From JABDCI01 sp964475835 (lineage in GTDB: Bacteria > Verrucomicrobiota > Verrucomicrobiia > JABWAM01), in contig CAYYYL010000004.1 in NCBI GenBank assembly GCA_964475835.1, positions 62,001 through 126,000 on the forward strand: DNA of 64,000 nt, in the 5' to 3' direction. Made by a program: the position numbers and the translations under genes. This document shows positions 42,984 to 51,773 of this stretch, one piece after another; the stretch's first letter is position 1, and the number at the start of each line of letters is the position of its first letter. The notes below the pieces were generated by a model. The model made no database searches, was not told where the DNA came from, and saw nothing but the letters and a program-made list of their open reading frames with translations.

Positions 42984-43021
42984 GCCCCGCGTTTCCCTAG
43001 GGATTCGCGGGGCTTTTTTTT
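42984..43021 (+). terminator. Terminator after pilin copy 2
   Basis: The same 8-bp stem GCCCCGCG / CGCGGGGC with eight T residues as at copy 1, but with a changed loop. The next start codon lies only 18 bp beyond it, so the downstream operon either depends on read-through or is transcribed from within the pilin gene. Confidence 0.9.
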
Positions 43022-43039
43022 AAACAATTCCTTAGACTG

Positions 43040-44524
43040 ATGAACGTCACCCGATGGTACTGGGCTGCCTTCATAGCCACAGCACTTTTTTTATCCGGAT
43101 TCGGCTGGAAGTTAATGGAAGGGATTCAAGGGGTCGGCGTTTCTCACCGCCCCTTTCAGGAAACCGATTTTGCCGTGATGGTCAGCTTCATCACCCTCCT
43201 GTCCATCATATTGCATCGCATCCTTGGGATGAAAGCCCTGCCCATTTTCGTGCTGATGGGGGGATTCTATCTGATATTGGTCGTCCCCTATTTCGCTCTT
43301 GTCGATGAAAGCTCCCACTTTGCGTATATCCATCACATTTCCACCCAATTCTCGATCCCGACGGTTCAGGAACCCACCCAACCCCTGGTCCTCGCCCTGG
43401 GGGAACATGCCTACCCCAGCCCCCCGAAACGCGTCGCTTCACAAATGGGACTTGGAGGATGCATTTACGAAGCCATGCATCCACCCCTCTACTATCTGAT
43501 CATGTCTGCAATGGATATCCTGGTCCCCATTCATCCGGTCGCAAAGATTTATCTCCTTCGCTTTTGCGGCCTTCTGGCGTTCCTCGGGGTGGTAAGGATG
43601 CTGTTAAAAATTCACTCTTTCACTCAGGATTCTTCCATTGGGGCTCATCCCATTCTGCTTTATGCCGTACTCGGGCTTTACACCCTAACCCCGGGCATTC
43701 TCCTTCGAATGTGCACCATTTCCAATTTTCATCTCAGCCTGGTTTTGTGTGTGCTATTTTACCTTTGGATTTACAAAGCCATTTCATCGGAGACCGATCT
43801 GTCTCGCAATTGGATCGTAGGCCTGGGGCTGATCACGGGCGCTGCCATCGCCACTCAATTCTTCAACCTCACCCTTATCGGTGTCGGCACTTTTTTTCTC
43901 CTTGTAAAAAAGCGGGTCAAAAGCCTTCCCCTTTTCTGGCTTCTCTCCATCTCTCCTATCACACCGTGGCTGATCTTTAATTACCACCACTACGGCCACC
44001 TGACAGGCTGGCGTCTGATCTACGATCGAATGGTCGCCATCGTGAATCCCGAACATATCCCCTACACATTCTCCACCGTGGTCGGGCAGATCCCCTTTCG
44101 CTTCTTTTACCTTTTTTGGAATGCGGAAGAGAGTCGGCAAAATTGGTTCTGCACTCAGGAAGCCAGCGTTTTTCTGAGTCTGCTATTGATCGGGGCTGTG
44201 ACAACTTCCTTGGTACGGCGACTATGGAATCGTTCCCTTCGCGATCCATGCTCCTTGGTGGAATGGATCTCGATTCTTGGAATTCTCCTAAATTTTCTCC
44301 TCCAGTTTCAAATTTCTCTTCAAGAATCCGTCCCCGCCGTCCTGGGTCGATTCATGTACCCCTCATTGGCTCCGTTGATTCTCCTGACCTATCGCCTCCT
44401 CGTGCGGCTTCCACAAAGGGCTCAAATCGCCACCTCATGGATTCTTGTCTTCACAACATCCATGCTCTGGAGCAATCTCTGGATCCAGGGAGTTCTTTTT
44501 CAGCTCCAACGCGCCGGCAGATAG
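43040..44524 (+). CDS. GT-C type polytopic membrane protein (DUF2142-like)
   Basis: 494 residues and 10 or more membrane spans. The first large outer loop contains the acidic motif FALVDESSHFAYIHHIS, and EAMHPPLYYLIMSAM follows, an arrangement seen in GT-C glycosyltransferases and DUF2142 proteins that use polyprenyl-linked sugars. It lies directly after pilin copy 2 and 7 bp before another membrane protein. A pilin or surface-glycan glycosyltransferase is plausible but inferred. No clear Shine-Dalgarno precedes ATG 43040. Confidence 0.7.
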   Translation: MNVTRWYWAAFIATALFLSGFGWKLMEGIQGVGVSHRPFQETDFAVMVSFITLLSIILHRILGMKALPIFVLMGGFYLILVVPYFALVDESSHFAYIHHISTQFSIPTVQEPTQPLVLALGEHAYPSPPKRVASQMGLGGCIYEAMHPPLYYLIMSAMDILVPIHPVAKIYLLRFCGLLAFLGVVRMLLKIHSFTQDSSIGAHPILLYAVLGLYTLTPGILLRMCTISNFHLSLVLCVLFYLWIYKAISSETDLSRNWIVGLGLITGAAIATQFFNLTLIGVGTFFLLVKKRVKSLPLFWLLSISPITPWLIFNYHHYGHLTGWRLIYDRMVAIVNPEHIPYTFSTVVGQIPFRFFYLFWNAEESRQNWFCTQEASVFLSLLLIGAVTTSLVRRLWNRSLRDPCSLVEWISILGILLNFLLQFQISLQESVPAVLGRFMYPSLAPLILLTYRLLVRLPQRAQIATSWILVFTTSMLWSNLWIQGVLFQLQRAGR

Positions 44525-44531
44525 TACCACC

Positions 44532-46874
44532 GTGTCCCTATCCACTCATAAAACCTCGCGCTTGCTCCTTGGCCTTTTGGTGGGACTGGAAGCCCTCCTC
44601 GTCCTGTTCCTGATTCTGGACCAAAGATATCCCCGACTTCACGATGGCTTTCAATACTTTGCCCTGCAGTACTATTTTTTGAACAACGCGGTCATGAGTG
44701 GAGAAATCCCGCAATGGCTGCCTTTCATGATCCAGGGAACGGCAGCAAACTGGTGGTATGAAGTGCAGGCGGGTTTTGTTCAACAATTCTACTTTCTCAT
44801 CGCACCGTGGTTGCACCATTTTAATTTTCTCACTCTCTTCCATGTTTCCATGTTCTGGGATCAAATTCTTCTCCTGAGCGGCACATGGTTCCTTTCGAAG
44901 CGTCTTTTTGAAGACCCCTCCTGCCGTTTTTTCATCACCCTTACGGTTTCGGGCACCAGTCTCTGGATGGATCAACCGTGGTACAACTTTCACTTCTTTT
45001 ACGCACTGCCATGGATTTTGGAGTGCGGGCATCGCTTCCTCCAGGGCGGACGGTGGCGACACGTTCTGCTGGCGGGAAATCTTGCCGCTTTGCAGATGCT
45101 GGGCGGCCTCCCTTACATGCTCCCGGTCGTGACACTCATCGTGGCAGTCTATTTCTCGATCCATCTTCTCTTCGTCCAGAAACACCTCCCCCCCATCCGT
45201 TTCTCGATGGGATTCTACGCAGCCATGGCCACCGCAGGACTTACGTTCCTCGCCATTTTCCTGACCTTGAAATCAGGAACCGATCAGATTGCCTCCTATC
45301 ATCGGGGTCGGAATCCGGATGGCACCGCCTCGCTCATCTCCTTCCTCACCTATGCCACCAACCCCACCCCAGCCATGTGGAAGGAGATCCTGTTGGGCGT
45401 GTCACCTGGATTGGACTACACCCTCTACATGGGATACGCAGGCTTGGCCATGGTCGCCATGGCCCTTGTCGCGAGCAAACGAAGGGAACAGCTGCCTTTT
45501 CTGGGTGTTTTTGGGGTCCTCCTGTTTTTCAGCCAGGGGGGGTATTTCAGCTACCTGATCTACAAGACTTGGCCGATGATGAAATACTACCGGCACCTTT
45601 CCCTGGTGGCGGCCACGGCCAAACTCTTCCTGTGTTTTCTTGCGGGGTTTGGCCTTGAAACGGTGATTAAGGGAAAAGGACAAAATCGGCTCATCCCCCT
45701 GCTTTTCGCCATTTGTTTTTCAGGGATCGCGCTCTGGCTCTATTCCCTTTTCCTAAACCCTTCCTATACGGCGGCTTTTCTCCGGCATCTTCCCCTCCCA
45801 AACCTGATTTATCTTCGGAAAGGAATTGAAGCCACCCACGTGATGGCACGACTGGCAGTCTCCATTTTCGCATGTGGAACCTGTGCTGGCATCCTGTTGC
45901 TCCTTTGGAAAAAGCCTGTATTTTCCTGCCGGCTTGCGATGGCGTTTTCAGCACTTCAGTTCTTCGACATCCTCGCCTATCGACTCGATCTGATTACCAA
46001 CAAAACCCTCTCCCTCAGCTCTTCCAACCTTCAACTAAGCGAATTCCAACACCCCCCCTACCCCACTCGACGCACCTCCGACTACAAACAAAATCCACGG
46101 GCCTTGATGCTCGAAAAAGTATTCCATGAAGACGACCAGCTGAAAGGATACGGCGCCATGAACTGGGCCATTGATACCTTTCGATTTCATGACACTCCGA
46201 CCAGCATGTACCGGACCGACTATTGGATGCTGCCCTTTGACGATCTGCTCCGCGCAACCCACAATCAGCCCCTCCGACGCTTTGATATGCATCTTCGAGG
46301 CCTCCACGAAGGTCCCGTTCTTGAATTTCCAGCCACTTCCCCTTCCGCGCAAACGGTTGCCGGGATCACTGCGGATAAAATCCGGGTGTTCGATGGTGCG
46401 GAAACCATGAGCGATTTCGATGCCGCCCGCCTTTTGGGCGACGACACCTTTGATGGAAATTCCCTTCTTCTATCAACCCAGGAAGGATTTCCCCCTAACG
46501 GCCCCCAAACAAGCCCAAACCCCAGCCGCCCCCTTGAATCTCATCCCTTTGTTCTTCGCTTTGATGCCAATCACCTTGATGTGGGGGTTTACGTGGAGCC
46601 AACACACCTCCAGCAAACCCCCTGGTTGTACGACAGCGACGTCTGGCATCCCCTCTGGCACGCCACCGTCAACGGCAGGGAGACTCCCGTCTTCAAAGCC
46701 AATCTCGCCTACCGCGCGGTCCCGCTCCAACCAGGGTTCAATATGGTCCGTTTCAGTTATGGGTCTCCGCAGACAAACGCCCTCTACCTCCTCCTTGCCG
46801 CAAATGTCTCCATATGGGTGATCGGGATAGTTGCGGCGACTTTTCGTGAAATTTTTCAGCAGATTTCCCGGTGA
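44532..46874 (+). CDS. YfhO-like large membrane protein
   Basis: About 780 residues: roughly a dozen membrane spans in the first 520, then a soluble outer part that looks beta-rich near the end (WHPLWHATVNGRETPVFKANLAYRAVPLQPGFNMVRFSY) and a last membrane span. That closing segment is the YfhO hallmark; YfhO proteins are linked to glycosylation of lipoteichoic acid or other surface polymers. The frame opens at 44445 within the upstream gene, but GTG 44532, 7 bp after that gene's stop, begins a sensible N-terminus. Overlaps the next gene by four bases. Confidence 0.7.
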   Translation: MSLSTHKTSRLLLGLLVGLEALLVLFLILDQRYPRLHDGFQYFALQYYFLNNAVMSGEIPQWLPFMIQGTAANWWYEVQAGFVQQFYFLIAPWLHHFNFLTLFHVSMFWDQILLLSGTWFLSKRLFEDPSCRFFITLTVSGTSLWMDQPWYNFHFFYALPWILECGHRFLQGGRWRHVLLAGNLAALQMLGGLPYMLPVVTLIVAVYFSIHLLFVQKHLPPIRFSMGFYAAMATAGLTFLAIFLTLKSGTDQIASYHRGRNPDGTASLISFLTYATNPTPAMWKEILLGVSPGLDYTLYMGYAGLAMVAMALVASKRREQLPFLGVFGVLLFFSQGGYFSYLIYKTWPMMKYYRHLSLVAATAKLFLCFLAGFGLETVIKGKGQNRLIPLLFAICFSGIALWLYSLFLNPSYTAAFLRHLPLPNLIYLRKGIEATHVMARLAVSIFACGTCAGILLLLWKKPVFSCRLAMAFSALQFFDILAYRLDLITNKTLSLSSSNLQLSEFQHPPYPTRRTSDYKQNPRALMLEKVFHEDDQLKGYGAMNWAIDTFRFHDTPTSMYRTDYWMLPFDDLLRATHNQPLRRFDMHLRGLHEGPVLEFPATSPSAQTVAGITADKIRVFDGAETMSDFDAARLLGDDTFDGNSLLLSTQEGFPPNGPQTSPNPSRPLESHPFVLRFDANHLDVGVYVEPTHLQQTPWLYDSDVWHPLWHATVNGRETPVFKANLAYRAVPLQPGFNMVRFSYGSPQTNALYLLLAANVSIWVIGIVAATFREIFQQISR

Positions 46875-47596
46875 AAACAAAAAATCTTACCCTTTTTATC
46901 GCGCTCCTTGGATTCGTTCTCATCCTTCTGATGACCACCAAAATGGACGACCTTCTCGTCATCGCCACCGGCAAAAATCACACCTGGATGATACGAAAGC
47001 TTCTCTCTTTGGGAGCGAACCCCAATTCACAGGACAGCTCGCGTTTGACCCCATTGATGTTTGCGGCCATGAAAAACCACCCCGAATCCGCCGAAATCCT
47101 TCTCCAGCATGGGGCGAATCCCAATCTCTTCGATGAGTACCATTTCAGCGCCCTTATGCACGCCCTTCGTTTCCAACCCGAAAATGAGACGCCCGACAAA
47201 GTCGTTTCCCCCAATCTTTCGAGCAAAGCCATGGTGGAGATCCTTCTCTCCGAAGGAGCCCACCCGGATTTTCTAACGGATTACGGAAGTTCACCCCTTA
47301 CCGAATCAATTCTACGTAACGCCACGCAAAATGCCATCGCCCTCATTTCCCACGGCGCAGACCCCAATTTTCCAGACGTCGAGGGCCGCACCCCTTTGAT
47401 GTTTGCAGCCTTCAAAGGGAATCAACAGCTGGTTGAGCTTCTCCTGGAGCACGGTGCGGACGTTGAACGCTCCAGCCCGAAGGGATGGACCGCGCTGAAA
47501 TGCGCTGAATCCACCGGACGAACGGAAATCATCCGAATTCTGAAGGCCCACCTTCTGGGAAAACAATCGGGAAAGGCTGTCAGCCGTTCTTCTTGA
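46871..47596 (+). CDS. Ankyrin repeat protein, membrane-anchored
   Basis: 241 residues. An N-terminal hydrophobic segment (LTLFIALLGFVLILLM) acts as anchor or signal. Five to six ankyrin repeats follow, with LLSLGANPNSQD, LLQHGANPN, LISHGADPNFPDVEGRTPLMFAAFKGNQQLVELLLEHGADV as the clearest. The start is GTG 46871, overlapping the stop of the YfhO-like gene. It probably mediates protein contacts at the cell envelope. Its 3' end overlaps the convergent DegT-fold gene by 17 bp. Confidence 0.85.
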   Translation: MKTKNLTLFIALLGFVLILLMTTKMDDLLVIATGKNHTWMIRKLLSLGANPNSQDSSRLTPLMFAAMKNHPESAEILLQHGANPNLFDEYHFSALMHALRFQPENETPDKVVSPNLSSKAMVEILLSEGAHPDFLTDYGSSPLTESILRNATQNAIALISHGADPNFPDVEGRTPLMFAAFKGNQQLVELLLEHGADVERSSPKGWTALKCAESTGRTEIIRILKAHLLGKQSGKAVSRSS

Positions 47597-48713
47597 ACCA
47601 AGCCTTGATCGTATCCGCTGCAAAGGTCAGATCGTCCTCTTTGAGATATTGATGAATCCCAAAGTGAAGCCCTGTGGCACCAATGCGCTCCGAAACAGGA
47701 AAACTTCCCTTTGGAACCTTCAGGAAATCAAACGCCTTGTGTTGCGTCGGCAGGCTGCCGAAAAGGGTTTTACACTGAATGCCCTGTGACTCCATATAGT
47801 TGTAGAGATCATCGATCGGGCGTTTGGGATCTCTCATGACGATGGGGTAAGCATGAGGACACACCACCTCCCCCGGACCATCCGGATAAAGAATCAATTT
47901 ATCCGAAAGAGGTGCCAGCAGACCATGCAACGTCGCAAGATATTTCCGACGGGTGCTGAACGTCCAGTCGAACATTTCCAACCCTTCAAGTCCAACTGCC
48001 GCTTCAAGGTCATTCATCTTGGAATTAAATCCCACCCGGTCGAACGCAAAGTAGAGCTGCCCCCCACGACGTCCGTGACTGCGGATGGAACGGCAAAGTC
48101 CCTCGAATTCAGGATCGCAGGTGGAAATCATTCCTCCTTCGCCACTGCAAATCATATGCGCCGCATAAAAACTGAAAAGGCCCATTGAGCCGAAGGAACC
48201 GATCACCTTGCCATTGAGCGTCGCTCCGTGCGCCTCACAACAATCCTCAATCACATAGAGGTTGTGCTTTTTCGCAATGGCCAGAATGGGGTCCATTTTG
48301 CATGGACGTCCCATCGTATGGACCACTTGAATGGCCCGGGTTTTCGGACCAATGGCCTCTTCAATCTTGGCAGGATCGATATTCAAAGTGTCGAGCTCCA
48401 CATCCACAAATCGCGGTGTCAGCCCTGCGGCCAGAATACAATTCGCTGTTGCCACAAACGCAAGCGCCGGGGTGATCACCTCGTCACCGCGTTGAGCTCC
48501 TCGATCCAGCAGGGCGGCCATCGCCACAATTCCTGCATCCGTTCCGGAACTCGTCGCGACACATGCCTTGTAGTCAAATTTCTTCGCGAACCCCTGTTCG
48601 AAACGCTTGACGTTCTCTCCCTCCGACACCCAATTCCGGTTCAAACTCTCTTCGAGATACTTGCGTGCCGTCGCTCCGATTTCAATATGACCAAACCCAA
48701 TGCGATGTTTCAT
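47580..48713 (-). CDS. DegT-fold PLP enzyme with His for Lys: ColD/E1-like sugar 3-dehydratase
   Basis: 377 residues of the DegT/DnrJ/EryC1 family. The PLP-site Asp157 (VIEDCCEAHGA) and the GSFGSMGLFSFYAAHMICSGEGG loop are present, but the residue that forms the Schiff base in aminotransferases is His186, not Lys. The same swap defines ColD (GDP-4-keto-6-deoxymannose 3-dehydratase) and E1, which remove the 3-OH of a keto-sugar rather than transfer an amino group. gmd in this window makes the ColD substrate. Product, perhaps a 3,6-dideoxyhexose, is inferred. Confidence 0.8.
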   Translation of the reverse strand: MKHRIGFGHIEIGATARKYLEESLNRNWVSEGENVKRFEQGFAKKFDYKACVATSSGTDAGIVAMAALLDRGAQRGDEVITPALAFVATANCILAAGLTPRFVDVELDTLNIDPAKIEEAIGPKTRAIQVVHTMGRPCKMDPILAIAKKHNLYVIEDCCEAHGATLNGKVIGSFGSMGLFSFYAAHMICSGEGGMISTCDPEFEGLCRSIRSHGRRGGQLYFAFDRVGFNSKMNDLEAAVGLEGLEMFDWTFSTRRKYLATLHGLLAPLSDKLILYPDGPGEVVCPHAYPIVMRDPKRPIDDLYNYMESQGIQCKTLFGSLPTQHKAFDFLKVPKGSFPVSERIGATGLHFGIHQYLKEDDLTFAADTIKAWFKKNG

Positions 48714-49131
48714 AAAATTTTCCTACGCATACCAAAGCCGGCGGGGATTACAACGCATTTCGAACGGGAAGAAAAGGCAACGGTTAAAACGCATGAATTG
48801 CACCCCTGGTCAAAACCAGCCACAAAACCCCGCAAAATCCCGCTGTCCGCACGAATTTTCACCCCAAAAGCGTAGGGTATCCAAAGGAAAATTCACTGGC
48901 ACCTCAGATGCTATTAAAGTCCTTGAACCTTGGACCGATAGACCTAAACGAGGCAAATTGACCTGAAGAAAATCCATGCTTTGCATGCGTTTGTAAAGCG
49001 TTGATTTTAAACGGAATACAGAGAAAGTTATTCACATTTCTATTGCTGTATTAGGCCGTTTTGACTAATGGTGACCTTGTTTTTGATGCATCAGTTCAGG
49101 TTCAAGCCCCCAACTTAAACCCTCCATCCAT
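48714..49131. other. 418-bp intergenic region ahead of the phd-pil operon
   Basis: No gene could be supported here. It holds a sigma-54-type promoter (48896-48913) and a perfect inverted repeat CTGGT-CAAA-ACCAG (48806-48819), about 105-115 bp before the predicted start, where an activator could bind. Beyond the promoter is an AT-rich leader of about 209 nt with no structure I recognise. Confidence 0.6.
48896..48913 (+). promoter_or_regulatory. Putative sigma-54 promoter of the phd-pil operon
   Basis: CTGGCACCTCAGATGCTA matches the consensus well: full TGGCAC box, GG (48898-48899), 10 bases, GC (48910-48911), and the same ATGCT as both pilin promoters. Predicted start near 48923, about 209 nt before the phd start codon. 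Confidence 0.55.
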
Positions 49132-49359
49132 ATGACACGAACTGTCAGCATCTCAGATGCAAAAAGCCACCTATCGGAACTTGTTGGACGCCTGATGTAT
49201 GCAGGTGATCACATCATAGTTGAGAAACACGGGAAATCCGTCGCGGTAATGGTGCCCATTGAAGACTATACGGAATTTGAAAAATTCAAGCAGGTCCAGC
49301 AGGCCGCAAAATCTCAAGATCGACGTCAAGAGGTGCTGAATGGCATCGATCATTCCTGA
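49132..49359 (+). CDS. Phd/YefM-family antitoxin-like protein, no toxin partner
   Basis: 75 residues. VSISDAKSHLSELVGRLMYAGDHIIVEKHGKSVAVMVPIEDY is a full Phd/YefM domain, which binds DNA as an antitoxin and autorepressor. No RelE, Doc or PIN toxin follows: pilM starts 18 bp later. No obvious Shine-Dalgarno precedes the ATG. It may have been recruited as a regulator of the pil operon; this is inference. Confidence 0.85.
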   Translation: MTRTVSISDAKSHLSELVGRLMYAGDHIIVEKHGKSVAVMVPIEDYTEFEKFKQVQQAAKSQDRRQEVLNGIDHS

Positions 49360-49377
49360 GAAACCAGCCCCTATTCC

Positions 49378-50496
49378 ATGAAATTGCCGAACAGCGTGGT
49401 GGGAATTGATTTGGGAGGACACTCTCTGAAGGCCGTTCGCCTTCAGAAGGTAGGGGCACAATATGCCCTCACCCGAATCGCCATTGTTCCCACACCGTCC
49501 GACGGGTCCGGGACGATGGTGACCGAACAGGCTTTGGCAAACGCACTCAAACAGCTCACCTCCCTGGTAAAGGCGTCCGGTGCCGACGTGCACTTTACCG
49601 TCAATTCGCCTGGAAGCACCGTTCGCTACGTGGAGTTTCCCCAGATTCCCTTGAGCGACATCCGTTCCGCACTCAAACTCAACAGCACCACCTATCTGCG
49701 TCAAAAGTTCGACAACTACACTTTTGACGCCTGTGCGCTGGACAGTGAATCCGATGCGGCATTGAAAGCGAAACCGAAAAAAGGAGCCTCGACCACCCAC
49801 GGTAAGATCAAACTTCTTGTGGGAGGCCTGCCCACCACGGAAACCATCCTCTACTATCATGCCGCGCGCCGGGCGGGACTCCGCCCCCAATCGCTCCAGC
49901 TCGCCCCCGTTTCCTTTATCAACTGCTTCGGAGTGGCTCATCCCGATCTATTCTCCAGCCAGGCGGTTGCCCTCCTCGATCTCGGATTTCTCTCCTCCTC
50001 CCTTACGATCCTCGACAAGGGCAAACCCCTCTTAACCCGTACGGTTCCCATCGGAGCCAAGCAGATCACGGAGTACATTGCACAGTCCGGAAGCATGGAT
50101 CTGGCACGCGCGGAAACGACAAAAATGTCGGACGATCAAATCCTCAGCGATGCCACAAGCAAAACCTGTGTCACCTTGGTGCGCGAAGTTCGTTCCTCGA
50201 TCAACTTTTTCGAAAAGAACAACGACCAGCCCATCTCAAAGGTCTACGTTACCGGAGGATCGAGCGGGTCTCCCGCGGTGGTCGCCATCCTGGCCCAGGA
50301 CATCGGAAGCAGCTGTGAAATGTGGGATCCAACGGTGGGACTTCAAATCAATCTTCCGCCCGAACAGCAGGATGTCTTCGCCAAGCACAAAGCCGCTTTC
50401 TCTGGGGCCATCGGCACCGCACGGGCCTTCACATCCGACATCAAAACCCCCGCTTCCACTTCCCAACCGCAGCCTTCCGCACCAGCTGCCGCTTGA
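49378..50496 (+). CDS. pilM: Type IV pilus assembly protein PilM (actin-like)
   Basis: 372 residues with the actin/FtsA fold. Phosphate-1 loop VGIDLGGHSLKAVRL (8-22) binds ATP, and LLDLGFLSSSLTI is phosphate-2. PilM is the cytoplasmic part of the alignment complex and binds the N-terminus of PilN. The C-terminus is Pro/Ala-rich. First of five genes in the usual order M-N-O-P-Q with 1 bp gaps or ATGA overlaps; the equivalent of Akkermansia Amuc_1101 by order. Confidence 0.9.
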   Translation: MKLPNSVVGIDLGGHSLKAVRLQKVGAQYALTRIAIVPTPSDGSGTMVTEQALANALKQLTSLVKASGADVHFTVNSPGSTVRYVEFPQIPLSDIRSALKLNSTTYLRQKFDNYTFDACALDSESDAALKAKPKKGASTTHGKIKLLVGGLPTTETILYYHAARRAGLRPQSLQLAPVSFINCFGVAHPDLFSSQAVALLDLGFLSSSLTILDKGKPLLTRTVPIGAKQITEYIAQSGSMDLARAETTKMSDDQILSDATSKTCVTLVREVRSSINFFEKNNDQPISKVYVTGGSSGSPAVVAILAQDIGSSCEMWDPTVGLQINLPPEQQDVFAKHKAAFSGAIGTARAFTSDIKTPASTSQPQPSAPAAA

Positions 50497-50497
50497 T

Positions 50498-51205
50498 ATG
50501 CTCGAACTCAACCTTTTTCATGAACAGCAGGAGTTGCAGCGGGAGCGGGACTATGATCCCGTCCGCCTCACCCTTCTCGGGGGCGCACTACTCATCACGC
50601 TCATTGTCCTGTGGGGATCCATCCTCTATCTTCGAATGGGGGAACTCCGAAGCAACCTGGCAAAGCGTCACACCGAACTGATAGCTCTCAACAAAGAGCT
50701 CGCCGGTCTCGGACAACTCACGGACTTTCCGAAGATTCAGGCTCAAGCCAAATCCCTCGACACCCGAATCCAGACACGAACACTTTTCGCCACTCAGCTC
50801 GACATTCTTCGGGAGGTGATCCCCACCAACTTCCAGGTTCGCTCCTTCAAGACCGGACGTTCCATGAAGGAGACGGAAACCACCGTTGCCGGAAAAAAGG
50901 GGAACATTACCATCAAAAAATCCCAACCCTCCCTCGATATCCTTGTGGAGCTTGAAGCCCGGGGAAAGGACAAGGTGGAGGTGTTGCAAATGCGCGACAA
51001 CCTGATGGATGCCCTTCGCCGCAATCCCCGCCTTGCCCAATGGGCCCACCAGATTCCGGACGAATCGGAAAAGGGCACATGGAACGAAATCGTGCTCCTG
51101 AAAAACATTACCAAAGATCCCAAATCCGGCGATCCCGCTGTCGGCCAGTTCGACATTGATATCCCCATCGCCTTGAAAGATGAGCCGAAGGAGATCAGCA
51201 AATAA
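50498..51205 (+). CDS. pilN: Type IV pilus assembly protein PilN-like
   Basis: 235 residues. The short cytoplasmic head MLELNLFHEQQELQRERD resembles the INLLPxR segment that contacts PilM. One membrane span (LTLLGGALLITLIVLWGSILYL, about 26-47) is followed by a coiled coil and a periplasmic ferredoxin-like domain. ATG 50498 lies one base after the pilM stop; the open frame extends upstream only inside pilM. Sequence similarity to classical PilN is low; assignment rests on topology and gene order. Confidence 0.82.
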   Translation: MLELNLFHEQQELQRERDYDPVRLTLLGGALLITLIVLWGSILYLRMGELRSNLAKRHTELIALNKELAGLGQLTDFPKIQAQAKSLDTRIQTRTLFATQLDILREVIPTNFQVRSFKTGRSMKETETTVAGKKGNITIKKSQPSLDILVELEARGKDKVEVLQMRDNLMDALRRNPRLAQWAHQIPDESEKGTWNEIVLLKNITKDPKSGDPAVGQFDIDIPIALKDEPKEISK

Positions 51206-51206
51206 T

Positions 51207-51773
51207 ATGAAGCTCTCCCCCGAAAAGCAGAAGAAGTTCGCCCTGAGCCTCATGGTGGTCATCGGCCTGGCGTTTTCCCTCTATTATTTCGGAATCTACA
51301 TGTTCCTTTCACAAAAGCAGATCAAGGACACCAACGAGCTAAACAAACTGACGGAAGAAGCAAAAAAGACTCGCGACGCTATCCAGACAGAAAAGAGCAA
51401 TCGGGAAAACGCCAAGGTCTATCAAGTTTACCTCGCCAGGAAAGAAGAACAGATGCCCAAGGGAAATCCCGAAACCTGGCTGGTCAAACAAATCAGTGAA
51501 TACGCTGAAAAACAAAAACTGAGAATCACCAACACCTTGATTGAACCGATCGCCGATCTGAGTGATTTTAAATTCAGGGACCAGCCCTACAAGCTCATCG
51601 GCTTCCGTTTTTCATTCAAGGGCGAGCTCAATCAGGCGGGAAAACTCATCGAAGATCTTGAGAACTCCATGCCCCTGCTTGAGGTCGATGAACTTGTAAT
51701 CACCGCAGGAAGTGAAATCGCCCCACACATCCATACCATTTCCGTCCGCATCTCCATGGTGACCAAAGCATGA
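51207..51773 (+). CDS. pilO: Type IV pilus assembly protein PilO-like
   Basis: 188 residues: cytoplasmic start, one membrane span (FALSLMVVIGLAFSLYYFGIYMFL), a coiled coil rich in Lys/Glu, and a periplasmic domain (LIGFRFSFKGELNQAGKLIEDLENSMPLLEVDELVI) with the PilO pattern. It dimerises with PilN in the alignment complex. AAGGAG precedes ATG 51207. Overlaps the next gene by ATGA. Position corresponds to the Amuc_1100 region of Akkermansia, though it is shorter. Confidence 0.8.
   Translation: MKLSPEKQKKFALSLMVVIGLAFSLYYFGIYMFLSQKQIKDTNELNKLTEEAKKTRDAIQTEKSNRENAKVYQVYLARKEEQMPKGNPETWLVKQISEYAEKQKLRITNTLIEPIADLSDFKFRDQPYKLIGFRFSFKGELNQAGKLIEDLENSMPLLEVDELVITAGSEIAPHIHTISVRISMVTKA

Noticed and set aside
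49100..49115. GGTTCAAGCCCCC, similar to a tRNA T-loop
   Set aside because: The flanking bases do not form a T stem, and no acceptor, D or anticodon stem can be drawn around it.
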